Origin: Nocardia sp. NBC_01730
GTDB taxonomy: Bacteria; Actinomycetota; Actinomycetes; Mycobacteriales; Mycobacteriaceae
Length of the DNA stretch: 64,000 bases
Assembly: GCF_035920445.1 (NCBI RefSeq)
Contig: NZ_CP109162.1
Span: 7,440,001-7,504,000 of the forward strand
Direction of reading: 5' to 3'
Both the position numbers and the translations under genes were made by a program. The notes under the pieces were generated by a model. The model was given only the letters and a program-made list of their open reading frames with translations. It was not told the DNA's origin and did not search any database. Within the stretch, counting starts at the first letter, position 1. Each line of letters opens with the position of its first letter. Positions 52,004 through 61,277 of the stretch are shown one piece after another.

Positions 52004-52180
52004 TTTTGGCGCTACGTCTTCGAGCCCGTCGAGGGCGGCACCGAGGTGACCGAGTCGTTCCAGCTGCACAGCAACCCGGTTCTGCGGCTGTACTGGCTGC
52101 TGGCCGGATGGACCCGCGGCAAGACGAACGTCGAGGGGATGCGGGAGACGCTGAATCGGATCAAGGCCGTCGTCGAATAG
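52004..52180 (+). pseudogene. SRPBCC-family C-terminal relic
   Basis: In the frame following the TnpB relic, RYVFEPVEGGTEVTESFQLH then LLAGWTRGKTNVEGMRETLN and RIKAVVE to a stop match the last part of SRPBCC/polyketide cyclase-like lipid-binding proteins. The first two thirds of the gene are missing, replaced by the TnpB relic. Confidence 0.7.
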
Positions 52181-52205
52181 CGCACGGATCAGAGCATGCG
52201 GTCCG

Positions 52206-53831
52206 CTAGTTCACGCAGGGCACCGTGTTGCCGATGGTGGTGGTGACCGGCTTGCCCGCGTCGGGCGTCGGCGGAGCGGAACCGCTCGGCGTGGATGCGG
52301 TGTCCGCAGAGGTCGAGTCGAATTCGGCGGGCATGGAGAAGTCGCTTCCGAGGACGATCTTGACGTGGCCGGCCGGGACGTCGGGTGACGCGGTGACAGT
52401 GAATCCGCCGAGGACGTCGGCCAGCTGGGTGGCGTCGGTCTCGGCGCCGGTGCCGTAGGTGATCGTGGTGGTGGAGCCGTCGGCGTAGGTGGCGTTGGCC
52501 ACGGTGCCCTGCTGGTAGCCGCGGCCGGCCAGCGCGGAGGAGAGCTTGCCGGCCCGGCCTGCGACGTGGCTGGCGTTGTGTACATCGACGATGCTGGTCG
52601 GCACGCGCACCGAGGTAGGCTGCGGCTGGTCGACGTCGAACGCGGCGCGCACCTCCTTCTTGATGGCCGCCGCGTCGACGATATTGACGTCCTGGCCGTC
52701 GATGTTGTCGTAGCGCAGCACCGGCAGCGTGCGGAACTCGACCGACATCGCCCCCGCCGTGCCCAGTTCGCGTGCGAAGTCGAGCAGGTTCCAGTCGTCG
52801 GAGAGCACGACGTCGCGATGCGCCACGTCCATCAGCTGGGAGAGCTTGCCGATATTGGTCAGCGTCCCGGAATCCTGCAGCGACTTGGCCACCGAAGTGA
52901 GGAACGCCTGCTGGCGGTGGGTGCGGTCGAGGTCGCCGTTTTCCAGGCCGTGGCGCTGCCGGACGAACGCCAGCGCCTCGGAGCCGTCGAGATGCTGCGG
53001 TCCGGCCGGGAAGGTGGCACCCGAGTAGTAGCTGTCGTCCACGGCGTGGTTCAGGCAGACGTCCACGCCGCCGAGTGTCGTGGCGAGGTCGTAGAACCCG
53101 GCCAGCGAGATCTCGGCGAAGCGGTCGATCGGGACGCCGACCAGGTTGCGCACGGTCGACACGATAGACGCGCGTCCGGCCTCCCGGCCCTCGCGTTCCA
53201 AGGTGACCTGATCCTTCTCTCCCGAGGCGATCAGCTTGGCCTGGGTGGCGGCCTTCTTCAGGCCGTACGCCTCTTTGATCTTGGCGTGGTCGTAGCCGGG
53301 GATGCCGGAGACGGGGACGTAGTCGTCACGCGGAATGGAGAACGCAACGATCTTCTTCATGTCCGCCGGAATATGCAGCAGGATCAGCGAATTCGCGTTG
53401 TAGCCGCCCTCTTCGCCATCGCCTGCGTGCAACTGGTCGAGGATCGTCTTCGGCAGATCGTCGCCGTTCTGGTCCTTGCGGGTGTCAAGGCCGATCAGCA
53501 GGATGTTCAGGTCGCCGCCGAGGGAGCGGGGCGCGTCCGCGCCGATCGCGTCGGTGCGGGTGAACCCGTGGTCGAAGTCGGTCTTGGCGGACCAGGCGAA
53601 GCCGCTTCCGGCCAGGATCCCGAGGGCGGAGGCCGCCGCGACCAGCCGGGTCGCGATGCGGGCCGCGCGCAGGGTTCGCCGGTGCCGCTCGGTTCCGGGG
53701 TGACGACGGGCGTCGGTGCGGCGGTGGCGGGGTGCGGCGGCGCGCGGTGGCGCGCTGATCCTGGCAAAAGGGATGGTGTCGTCGTCGCTCTGTGCAGCGG
53801 TTCTCCTGGCCGGCATCCGTTCTCGTTCCAT
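52206..53831 (-). CDS. LytR-CpsA-Psr (LCP) family cell wall ligase
   Basis: 541 residues. A basic cytosolic N-terminus, one transmembrane helix (IATRLVAAASALGILAGSGF), the LCP domain with LNILLIGLDTRKD, VAFSIPRDDYVPVSG and GPQHLDGSEALAFVRQRHGL (catalytic Arg/Asp), then a LytR_C domain (TSIVDVHNASHVAGRAGKLS). It attaches arabinogalactan-type polymers to peptidoglycan in mycolata. AAGGAGCGAT precedes ATG 53831. Divergent from the HxlR regulator. Confidence 0.92.
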   Translation of the reverse strand: MERERMPARRTAAQSDDDTIPFARISAPPRAAAPRHRRTDARRHPGTERHRRTLRAARIATRLVAAASALGILAGSGFAWSAKTDFDHGFTRTDAIGADAPRSLGGDLNILLIGLDTRKDQNGDDLPKTILDQLHAGDGEEGGYNANSLILLHIPADMKKIVAFSIPRDDYVPVSGIPGYDHAKIKEAYGLKKAATQAKLIASGEKDQVTLEREGREAGRASIVSTVRNLVGVPIDRFAEISLAGFYDLATTLGGVDVCLNHAVDDSYYSGATFPAGPQHLDGSEALAFVRQRHGLENGDLDRTHRQQAFLTSVAKSLQDSGTLTNIGKLSQLMDVAHRDVVLSDDWNLLDFARELGTAGAMSVEFRTLPVLRYDNIDGQDVNIVDAAAIKKEVRAAFDVDQPQPTSVRVPTSIVDVHNASHVAGRAGKLSSALAGRGYQQGTVANATYADGSTTTITYGTGAETDATQLADVLGGFTVTASPDVPAGHVKIVLGSDFSMPAEFDSTSADTASTPSGSAPPTPDAGKPVTTTIGNTVPCVN

Positions 53832-53928
53832 CGGATCGCTCCTTGCACCGCACCATCGCCCTCGACTCGACAGTACCCACGGTTCGGCGCGACGGTCTGG
53901 CCCGCGCTCGCACGTCGCGGTCGCGATA

Positions 53929-54405
53929 GTGTTACCGCTCGGCGTCGGCATTCGCGCGGTCGCGGTGCAGATCAACGGCGTGCTCGGCGACCGGTGGACC
54001 ATTCTGCTCATCGCCGAGGCGTTCTTCGGCGTACACCGATTCAGCGATTTCGCCCGCGATATCGGCATCACCAATCGCAACCTGCTCACCAGCCGCCTGC
54101 GCATGCTGATCGACGCGGGCATCCTCACCCGCACCGACCACGGGGGCGGCCGCGTCGACTACCGCCTCACCGCGGCGGGGCGCGACCTGTATCCGATCGT
54201 CATCGCGATGATGGTCTGGGGAGACAACCATCTGATCGGACCGGAGGGTCCGCCGGTCGTCCTCGAACACCGCCCGTGCGGGCACGCCACCTCGCCGGTG
54301 CTGGTCTGCGACCACTGCCGCGAACCACTCGACCCGCGTGACGTCGACGCCACGGCGGGCCCGGGGTTCCAGCAGCCGCTTGGCGCCGACGAGCAGGTCT
54401 CCTGA
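53929..54405 (+). CDS. HxlR-type winged helix regulator
   Basis: About 158 residues. Domain: GVLGDRWTILLIAEAFFGVH, SDFARDIGITNRNLLTSRLR and a wing GGGRVDYRLTAAGRDLYPIV, followed by a Cys-containing tail (HRPCGHATSPVLVCDHCREP) that looks like a small zinc-binding knuckle. The usual N-terminal Cys of redox-sensing HxlR proteins is not visible. The start is uncertain: GTG 53929 is used. Confidence 0.85.
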   Translation: MLPLGVGIRAVAVQINGVLGDRWTILLIAEAFFGVHRFSDFARDIGITNRNLLTSRLRMLIDAGILTRTDHGGGRVDYRLTAAGRDLYPIVIAMMVWGDNHLIGPEGPPVVLEHRPCGHATSPVLVCDHCREPLDPRDVDATAGPGFQQPLGADEQVS

Positions 54406-54512
54406 GCGAGGGTCCGGCGGAGCCGCAATAGGATGTGGGCATGGCTCACCGATCACCGTGGACCGGGCGCGGCTGAGCTTCCGCCCCACCCTGTGCTGCG
54501 GCGTATAAGTCG

Positions 54513-55736
54513 CTAGCGCAGCGCGCTGCCCTGCACCCACTGGTCCCACGGCAGACCCCAGTCGCCGTTCTGCCAGACCTCGAGTGGGGCGCCGCCGGTG
54601 TTGCGGATCTCCACCACGTCACCGGGGACGGCAAAGGTGAAGAACCACTGGGCGTTCTCGCCGCTGAGGTTGAGACAACCGTGCGAGACGTCGGTGTTGC
54701 CCTGGGCCCAGATGGTGGAGTCGAGCTGATGCAGGTAGATGCCGTCGGTGCTGATCCGGGTTGCCCAGCCGATGGCCTCCTTGTAGCCGAGGCGGGAGTT
54801 GATCGGCAGGCCGTAGGTAGAGGAGTCCATGATCACCGGATTGGCTTTGTCCATCACGGTGTAGACACCGGGCTGGGTCCAGAAGGTGAGCGTCTTGCCC
54901 GCGATCACTTCGCGACCGCCCATGCCCATCGAGGTCGGCATCGTGCGAATCAGCTTGCCGTTCTCGAAGACCTGGATCTGCTTGGTGTTGTCGTCGGCGA
55001 TCGAGACGTGCGAGGCGCCGATGGCGAACGTGGTCTTGGTGTCCTCCTGGCCGTAGAGGCCATGGCCGAGTTCCTGGCCGTAGATGTTCGCCGCGACGGC
55101 GACCTTGGTGCCCGGGGCGTAATACTCCTTCGGGCGCCAGTGGGCGTTGCGATCGTCCAGCCAGTACCAGGAGCCTTCGACCGGCGGGTCGGTGGTCACC
55201 GAGAGCCGCTTCTCGGCGGCGGTGTGGTCGGGGATGTCCTCGTCGAAGTGGGCCACCACGACGGTGCCGACGCCGAACGTGCCGCCATCGGCCAGCGGCG
55301 TGCCGCCGGTGGTTGTCAGGTACACCTTGGTCTGGTTGTTAGGCTTCAGCGTGGCGAACGTAGAGCTGGTGGGACCGATCCTGCCGGTGATGGTGAGCCC
55401 CTCGGCGGTGACGGTGTAGGTGTGTCCGTAGCCGAGGGGTTCGACGGGCTTCCAGGTCGTCTTGTCCGGGGTCAGGATGCCGTCGACCGCCTTGCCCTGT
55501 TCGTTCGTCATCGCGACCGAGGTCAGCATGCCGTCGGTCGCGCTCACCTGGACCGGCGCGAGCGGATCGACGTTCTCGCCGCCGGACCCCGGCGTGATGG
55601 CGATGGGCGCGGCCGCCGGGCCGGTGGCGCCCGGCGCGGGTTTCGGTGTCGACGAGGACGAGCACGCCGCCACGACGAGCGCCATCACCAAGGCGAACCC
55701 CGCGATGACACCGGATCGGAAGCGGGGGGTCGCCAT
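54513..55736 (-). CDS. L,D-transpeptidase lipoprotein (LdtMt2-type)
   Basis: 407 residues. Signal peptide with lipobox (ALVMALVVAACSS), two Ig-like domains, then the YkuD catalytic domain with the motif TDVSHGCLNLSGENAQWFF, nucleophile C354 and upstream YLHQLDSTIWAQG His. It makes 3-3 peptidoglycan cross-links, the target of carbapenems. The Trp-rich C-terminus (WGLPWDQWVQG) is typical. It lies 3' to 3' with the HxlR gene. Confidence 0.94.
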   Translation of the reverse strand: MATPRFRSGVIAGFALVMALVVAACSSSSTPKPAPGATGPAAAPIAITPGSGGENVDPLAPVQVSATDGMLTSVAMTNEQGKAVDGILTPDKTTWKPVEPLGYGHTYTVTAEGLTITGRIGPTSSTFATLKPNNQTKVYLTTTGGTPLADGGTFGVGTVVVAHFDEDIPDHTAAEKRLSVTTDPPVEGSWYWLDDRNAHWRPKEYYAPGTKVAVAANIYGQELGHGLYGQEDTKTTFAIGASHVSIADDNTKQIQVFENGKLIRTMPTSMGMGGREVIAGKTLTFWTQPGVYTVMDKANPVIMDSSTYGLPINSRLGYKEAIGWATRISTDGIYLHQLDSTIWAQGNTDVSHGCLNLSGENAQWFFTFAVPGDVVEIRNTGGAPLEVWQNGDWGLPWDQWVQGSALR

Positions 55737-55992
55737 GAATTCTCCTGTGTTCGCCGTGCGCTACCCATAGCGCACCCTCGTACTGTCCCGGGCCGTAGTT
55801 TACCGGTCACCCAAGCAGTGAAACGCCTGCGACAGAGGCTCACGGCAGGTTCCCAGCCGCTCCACAGGAACGGTCTGAGCGATCGTGGAATCGGCGCCGT
55901 TCTACTTCGATTCCTGCCGGTTCCGGTCGACGGCAGCAGGGTTGTCGCGCCTGCGGGATGTGGGATGGGGGCGCGGACGGCGCCCGCGCGGG

Positions 55993-56667
55993 CTAGTTGC
56001 GGCGAATCCTGGCCAGCCAGGCAGCGACGTCGACCAGGCCGGACTCGGAGACGTCCAGTTGGGCTGCTTCCTGGGCCACGACGTCGGTGATCCGCCCGCG
56101 GTAGCGCGTAGGCCGCAGGTCCTCGACTTCCCAGCCGTCGCGAAAGGAGTCCCGGATCACCGAGTCGCTGATCCGTGGGCCGAACCCTGGTTCGGTATCC
56201 GAGAGAGCGAGGATATGGACCGCGCCGCCCGGCTTGCAGATCGCGTGCAGACTGCGGACATAGGCAGCTCGCGCCTCGTCCTCGCTGCCGAAAACATGGA
56301 ACAGGGCGCTGTCCACGATGGTGTCGAACGCGGGTGCGGAGCCGGGCGGATCACCGGCGAAGTCCGGACGGTCGCCGAGCGCGAGCGCGTCGGCCACCTC
56401 GAATACGGCGGTGGGGATCTTCTGTTCGGCGGCATTGGCACGGGCGTAGGCGACGGCGCTGGGCGACATGTCGACACCTAGTACGTCGTAACCGAGTCTC
56501 GTCAACAGAATCGTGTGTTCGCCCGCACCGGAACCGGGGTCGAGCACCCGTCCCCTGATCCATCCGTCACGTTCGAGCGCGACGATGGCGGGCTGTGGTG
56601 CGCCGATCACCCATGGTGCGGTGTCGTTGTCGTAGACGGTGTTCCAGAATTCGGCGGGACGTGTCAT
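55993..56667 (-). CDS. Class I SAM-dependent methyltransferase
   Basis: About 224 residues. Motif I is RVLDPGSGAGEHTILLTRLG (with Pro in place of the usual Gly/Val), motif II YDVLGVDMSPSAVAYARANA, and an acidic motif FDTIVDSALFHVF. Similar small methyltransferases include thiopurine- and tellurite-resistance types. Substrate unknown. ATG 56667 (MTRPAEFWNTVYDNDTAPWV) matches the family N-terminus. Confidence 0.88.
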   Translation of the reverse strand: MTRPAEFWNTVYDNDTAPWVIGAPQPAIVALERDGWIRGRVLDPGSGAGEHTILLTRLGYDVLGVDMSPSAVAYARANAAEQKIPTAVFEVADALALGDRPDFAGDPPGSAPAFDTIVDSALFHVFGSEDEARAAYVRSLHAICKPGGAVHILALSDTEPGFGPRISDSVIRDSFRDGWEVEDLRPTRYRGRITDVVAQEAAQLDVSESGLVDVAAWLARIRRN

Positions 56668-56756
56668 GGTCTCCATGGTCCATCCTGAACCGGGGTTGAG
56701 GTCAACCCTGCGGGTCGTGGCCGGGCAAGAACACGGTCGGCGCCAGGTGGGCGGGT

Positions 56757-58436
56757 TCAGGCGACGGCGACCAGCCGGGCCGCGTTCGCGGACTCGTCGT
56801 CGGCCGCCTGGTTGGCGGCCAGTTCGGCGTGCACCCGGTCGCGGTAGCGGGTGATCTCGCGGTCCGTGTCCGCGGCGTCCCAGCTGAGGCGAGCGCCGAC
56901 GAGCCAGGCCACCGCGGGTGCGGCGGCCAGTCCACGGTCCGCGGCCTCGATGGAGATGCGGGTGCGGCGGGTGAGCACGTCGTCCAGGTGCAGGGCGCCC
57001 TCATGGGTCACCGCGTACACGGCTTCGGCGCCGAGGTAGCCGGGCGCCCCGGTCAGCGGCTCGGCCAGTTCGGGCTCGTCAGCGATCAGGTCGAACAGGT
57101 CGGCGATCGCCGAGCCGTAGCGGCCGAGCAGGCGTTCGACCGTCGCCTTCGGCAGCCCGCGGCGCTGCGCGAGGCTGTCCACGTCGGCGGCGAGTTCGTG
57201 GTAGCCCACCGCGCCGAGAATCGGCAGGCGCTCGGTCACCGACGGGTCGACCGCCCGGCCGAGCCCCTCGACCGCCGCATCCACCACGTCGGCGGCCATC
57301 ACGCGATAGGTGGTGTACTTGCCGCCCGCGATCACGAACAGGCCCGGTGCGGGCTCGGCGACCGCGTGCTCCCGTGACAGCGTCGCGGTATCGGCCGACG
57401 CACCGGACAGCAGCGGGCGCAGCCCCGCGTAGGTGCCGACGATGTCGTCGCGGGTCAGCGGCTCACGCAGCACCCGGTTGACGTGGTCGAGCAGGTACTG
57501 CACGTCGGCGTCGCTGGCGGTCGGGTGGTCCCGGTCCAGCGACCAGTCCGTGTCGGTGGTGCCGATGATCCAGTGCCGGTCCCACGGAATGACGAACAGC
57601 ACGCTCTTCTCGGTGCGCGTGATCAGCCCCGTGTCCAGGTCGAGGCGCTCGCGCGGAACCAGGATGTGCACACCCTTGGACATACGGACGTGGAACGGGA
57701 ATTCGACGCCGGTCATCCGGTTCATCTCGTCGGTCCAGACGCCGGTCGCGCTGATCACCCGGCGCGCGCGGATGGTGTGCACCCGGCCGGTCTCCAGATC
57801 GGTGACGTCCGCGCCGACGACCCGCTCGCTGTCGCGCAGCAGGCCGGTCACCTTGGTGCGCGTCAGCACCGTCGCGCCGTGCTGGGCCGCGGTGCGCGCG
57901 AGCATCATGGTGTGGCGGGCGTCGTCGACTTGGGCGTCGAAGTAGCGGATGGCGCCGGTCAGCGCGTCGGGGCGCAGCGCGGGCGCCGATTCCAGTGCGC
58001 GCGTGCGGGACAGGTGTCGGTGCATGGGCAGTGCGCGGGCGCCGCCGATGGTGTCGTACAGCGCGACACCCGCACCGATGTAGGCGCGTTCCCACACCCG
58101 ATGTCGCAGCGGCAGCAGGAACGGCACCGGCCGCACCAGGTGCGGTGCGAGGCTGTGCAGCAGCAGGCGGCGCTCCCGCAACGCCTCACGCACCAGCCAG
58201 AAGTCGAGCTGCTCCAGGTAGCGCAGGCCGCCGTGGATGAGCTTGCTGGAGCGGCTCGAGGTGCCCGCCGCGAAATCCCTGGCCTCCACCAGGGTCACGG
58301 TCAGGCCGCGGGAGGCGGCGTCGAGAGCGGCGCCCGCGCCGACCACGCCGCCGCCGATAACGAGGACGTCGATCTCGGTATCGCCGAGCGAAGCCACTGC
58401 TCGGGTGCGGTATTGGGGGTCTAATCGTGCGGACAC
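56757..58436 (-). CDS. glpD: Aerobic glycerol-3-phosphate dehydrogenase
   Basis: 559-residue FAD enzyme that oxidises glycerol-3-phosphate to dihydroxyacetone phosphate and passes electrons to the quinone pool at the membrane. Motifs: FAD site DVLVIGGGVVGAGAALDAAS, SSRSSKLIHGGLRYLEQLDF and GTYAGLRPLLSGASADTATL; the C-terminal domain ends in DTDREITRYRDRVHAELAAN. GTG 58436 follows AAGGAGA. No glycerol kinase or transporter is adjacent. Confidence 0.93.
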   Translation of the reverse strand: MSARLDPQYRTRAVASLGDTEIDVLVIGGGVVGAGAALDAASRGLTVTLVEARDFAAGTSSRSSKLIHGGLRYLEQLDFWLVREALRERRLLLHSLAPHLVRPVPFLLPLRHRVWERAYIGAGVALYDTIGGARALPMHRHLSRTRALESAPALRPDALTGAIRYFDAQVDDARHTMMLARTAAQHGATVLTRTKVTGLLRDSERVVGADVTDLETGRVHTIRARRVISATGVWTDEMNRMTGVEFPFHVRMSKGVHILVPRERLDLDTGLITRTEKSVLFVIPWDRHWIIGTTDTDWSLDRDHPTASDADVQYLLDHVNRVLREPLTRDDIVGTYAGLRPLLSGASADTATLSREHAVAEPAPGLFVIAGGKYTTYRVMAADVVDAAVEGLGRAVDPSVTERLPILGAVGYHELAADVDSLAQRRGLPKATVERLLGRYGSAIADLFDLIADEPELAEPLTGAPGYLGAEAVYAVTHEGALHLDDVLTRRTRISIEAADRGLAAAPAVAWLVGARLSWDAADTDREITRYRDRVHAELAANQAADDESANAARLVAVA

Positions 58437-58599
58437 AGCGGTATTTCTCCTTGCTTCAGTGATATCTCGAGTATCTCGGGCAATTCGGGCATCGGTGTCA
58501 CCGGGGTTGGTGATCACGCACCGCGCCGACTCGCAGGAGCCCGAGTGCATCCGTAGCGGGCGAAGGACGTCGCGGTGGATGCGGTGGGGTTGTCGGGCG

Positions 58600-58968
58600 T
58601 CAGCGCCGCCAGCCGGGTCGGCCGTCCACCCACACGACCGGCGCGGGGATAGTTCCGTCGCCGATGCACAGCCACAGCGTGATCCAGTTGACCCGGTACG
58701 CACGGCGCATCTCGGCGGTGTCCGCGAAGCGCCGGCATTCGGGCCTGCCGAACGGCGTGTGGTCCAGTGCGATCCAGTGCTGGACACACGGTTGCGACCA
58801 CCCTGGCCAGCGGCCGACCTGGATGTCCGGCGAAGGCACCCACACCGGTCCGCAGTGGCGCCAGCGCAGAAGGGTGTGGTAGTTGATTCCGGCAAGCGTG
58901 GCCATGCGGCCCATACCGAGGAAAGAGCGGATCCCGGCATCGTTGTGGTGTGGCGCTGGTTGCGTCAT
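58600..58968 (-). CDS. Small helix-turn-helix protein (MerR/excisionase-like)
   Basis: 122 residues. The segment MATLAGINYHTLLRWRHCGP followed by SPDIQVGRWPGWSQPCVQHW resembles the winged HTH of AlpA/excisionase-type proteins, which recognise DNA through a short helix and a Gly-Arg wing. The second half (NWITLWLCIGDGTIPAPVVW) is not recognised. GAGGACGAC precedes the ATG. It stands alone between glpD and the DUF72 gene. Confidence 0.6.
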   Translation of the reverse strand: MTQPAPHHNDAGIRSFLGMGRMATLAGINYHTLLRWRHCGPVWVPSPDIQVGRWPGWSQPCVQHWIALDHTPFGRPECRRFADTAEMRRAYRVNWITLWLCIGDGTIPAPVVWVDGRPGWRR

Positions 58969-59164
58969 ACGTCGTCCTCGTCGGTCATGCCGATTCTATT
59001 GCTGTGCGACAAGTTTCGTCAGAAGTCGGGGTGATGCTGCAATCGTCTGACCATCGGCTGTGCCGCGGTCCGAGCCGCTGGCAGGTCGTTGGGCTACGGA
59101 TCCGGCGAGGTGTGGGTGTCGTGCGAATCCGCTCGTGTCGGCTGCCTGCGTTAGCGTCGAAAGT

Positions 59165-60004
59165 ATGCGGCTTCATGTGGGATGTGCGATGTGGACGCAC
59201 GCGGCATGGCAAGGGCGGCAGCTCGCACAGGGGGAGCGGCTGCGCTGGTACGCCACGTGGTGCAACGCGGTCGAGGGCAATACGACGTTCTACGCGACGC
59301 CGTCGCCTCGCACGGTGGAATCGTGGGCCGCTCAGTCCGATCCCGAATTCCGATTCGTGATCAAGCTGCCCAAGCCGATCACACACGAGCGCAGGTTGAT
59401 CGGCGCCGACGAAGCACTGCGGTCGTTCCGCACCTCGATGGAGCCGCTCGGCGAGCGCATCCACGCGTTGTGGGTCCAGCTGCCCAGCTCGTTCGGCCCG
59501 ACCGATCTCGGTGCGCTCGCCGGATTCCTGCGGCGGCTGCCTGCCGCCTACCGGCCCGCGGTAGAGGTCCGGCACCCCGCCTTCTTCGCCGACGAGCAGG
59601 CAGCGCGCAGGCTCGAATACGTGCTGTCGCGAGTCGGCGCCGAGTGGATACCGTTCGATACCACAGTGCTTTTCGATGGTCCGCCCACCAGCGCGGGCGA
59701 GCAGGAAGCGGCGGCGAAGAAGCCACGCCTGCCGCGCCGGACGCGCGCGCTGACGGAATATCCGATCGTGCGGTATCACGGGCGTGACGACATCGCACGG
59801 ACTGTCGAGGGCTGGCAACAGTGGGTCGGCGTGGTCACCGAATGGCTGTGCGAAGGCAGGTCGCCGACGGTGTTCTTGCACACTCCGGACAACGCCGAGG
59901 CATTGGGCCTGGCCCGCCGTTTTCACGACGAGGTTCGTGCGCGGCTGCCCGAGCTCGATCCGCTCCCCGAGCCGACGCCGACCGAACCGATGACCTTGTT
60001 CTGA
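59165..60004 (+). CDS. DUF72 family protein
   Basis: 279 residues, TIM-barrel family of unknown function. Typical features: VGCAMWTHAAWQGRQL start, CNAVEGNTTFYATPSPRTVE, FRFVIKLPKPITHERRLIGA and YRPAVEVRHPAFFADEQAAR. ATG 59165. It ends 11 bp before a strong terminator and converges on the YceI gene. Confidence 0.9.
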   Translation: MRLHVGCAMWTHAAWQGRQLAQGERLRWYATWCNAVEGNTTFYATPSPRTVESWAAQSDPEFRFVIKLPKPITHERRLIGADEALRSFRTSMEPLGERIHALWVQLPSSFGPTDLGALAGFLRRLPAAYRPAVEVRHPAFFADEQAARRLEYVLSRVGAEWIPFDTTVLFDGPPTSAGEQEAAAKKPRLPRRTRALTEYPIVRYHGRDDIARTVEGWQQWVGVVTEWLCEGRSPTVFLHTPDNAEALGLARRFHDEVRARLPELDPLPEPTPTEPMTLF

Positions 60005-60015
60005 CCGAAAAGGAC

Positions 60016-60047
60016 GTTCCCGCAGGAGAACGAACGCCTGCGGGAAC
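60016..60047. terminator. Bidirectional terminator hairpin
   Basis: GTTCCCGCAGG and CCTGCGGGAAC, a perfect 11-bp stem with a 10-base loop, between the convergent DUF72 and YceI genes. Confidence 0.8.
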
Positions 60048-60057
60048 CTTTGGCTGG

Positions 60058-60606
60058 TCAGGACTGCAAGCCGACCTCGACCTCGAGGCTCAGCGTGATC
60101 TTGTCGCCGATCACCGCGCCGCCGTCGGGCAGCGGCATGTCGATGGTGATGCCGAAGTCACGGCGGTTGATCACGGTCTTGGCCTCGAATCCCGCGACCG
60201 GGCCGTGGCCCATGCCGGGGTTGACGCCCAGGAACTCGACGTCGAGCGAGACCGGCTTGGTGACACCGCGGATGGTGAACTCGCCGTCCACCACGAAGTC
60301 GGCGCCGTTCACCCGGAACCCGGTGGACTTGAAGGTGGCTACTGGGAAGTCCTTGGCATGGAAGAAGTCCGCGGTGCGCAGGTGTTCATCGCGCTGTTCG
60401 TTGTCGGTGGTGACCGAGTCGACCCGGATCTCGGCCTCTGCCGAGGTGGTGCCGTCCTCGCCGATGACCAGCTTGCCGGAGAAGTCGGTGAAGCGGCCGC
60501 GAACCTTGCTGACCATCAGGTGGCGTACCGAGAAGCCGAGGGTGGAGTGGGTGGGATCGATGGCCCAGGTGCCCGCGGTCAGGGCGTTGGTGGTTCCGGT
60601 CGTCAT
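60058..60606 (-). CDS. YceI family protein
   Basis: 182 residues forming an elongated beta-barrel that binds isoprenoid-like lipids. Family pattern: GTWAIDPTHSTLGFSVRHLM, KVRGRFTDFSGKLVIGED, DEHLRTADFFHAKDFPVATF and FTIRGVTKPVSLDVEFLG. No signal peptide, so cytosolic, as in many actinobacteria. GAGGAGA precedes ATG 60606. Confidence 0.92.
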   Translation of the reverse strand: MTTGTTNALTAGTWAIDPTHSTLGFSVRHLMVSKVRGRFTDFSGKLVIGEDGTTSAEAEIRVDSVTTDNEQRDEHLRTADFFHAKDFPVATFKSTGFRVNGADFVVDGEFTIRGVTKPVSLDVEFLGVNPGMGHGPVAGFEAKTVINRRDFGITIDMPLPDGGAVIGDKITLSLEVEVGLQS

Positions 60607-60677
60607 AGTGTTCTCCTCATATAGTTGAGATTTCAATTACTTGCGCGTGCGTTGGATCTGTGGATGCCGGTTGAGGG

Positions 60678-61277
60678 TCAGGGGGTGCCGAGCAGCTGTG
60701 CGAACGGTACCGGGTCTTCGGACGGATCGGAAGTGCGCCGAGCTTTGCCGAGCACTGTTGCGAATTCTGCTGCGGCGCGGTCGATTCGAGCACGCAAACC
60801 GTCCGCGTCCGCCGATGCCCAGTCTTCGGATGCCGCGTAGACCGACGTCGGCACGACCATCGCGCGCAGGTAGCTGAACATCGGTCGCACGGCGTGCTCG
60901 AGCGCGAGGGAATGCCGAGAGGAGCCGCCGGTCGCGCCGATCAGCACCGGCATCCCGGTGAACGAATCCGGTTCCAGCACATCGAAGAACGTCTTGAACA
61001 GGCCGCTGTAGGAGGCGTTGAAGATCGGCGTGACGGCGATCAGGCCGTCGGCCGCGCCGACGGTGTCGAGCACCTCCCGCAGTCCGCCCGCCGCGAATCC
61101 GGTCAGCAGGTTGTTTGCCAACTCGTGGGCGTGGCCGCGCACTTCGACGACGTCGAACGTCGCGCCCCGGCCGGACGCTGTCAGCGCGCGGTCGGTGGCC
61201 GCGGCCAGCCGATCGGCCAACAGCCGGGTCGACGAGGGCTGGGACAGGCCCGCGGAGACGACGGCGATGCGGGTCAT
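60678..61277 (-). CDS. FMN reductase (CE1759-like)
   Basis: 199-residue flavodoxin-fold NADPH-dependent FMN reductase. Pattern: IAVVSAGLSQPSSTRLLADR, VTPIFNASYSGLFKTFFDVL and MPVLIGATGGSSRHSLALEH. It is the partner of the upstream luciferase-like monooxygenase, whose stop overlaps its ATG by 4 bp; together they form a two-component flavin monooxygenase that works through free reduced FMN. Confidence 0.92.
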   Translation of the reverse strand: MTRIAVVSAGLSQPSSTRLLADRLAAATDRALTASGRGATFDVVEVRGHAHELANNLLTGFAAGGLREVLDTVGAADGLIAVTPIFNASYSGLFKTFFDVLEPDSFTGMPVLIGATGGSSRHSLALEHAVRPMFSYLRAMVVPTSVYAASEDWASADADGLRARIDRAAAEFATVLGKARRTSDPSEDPVPFAQLLGTP

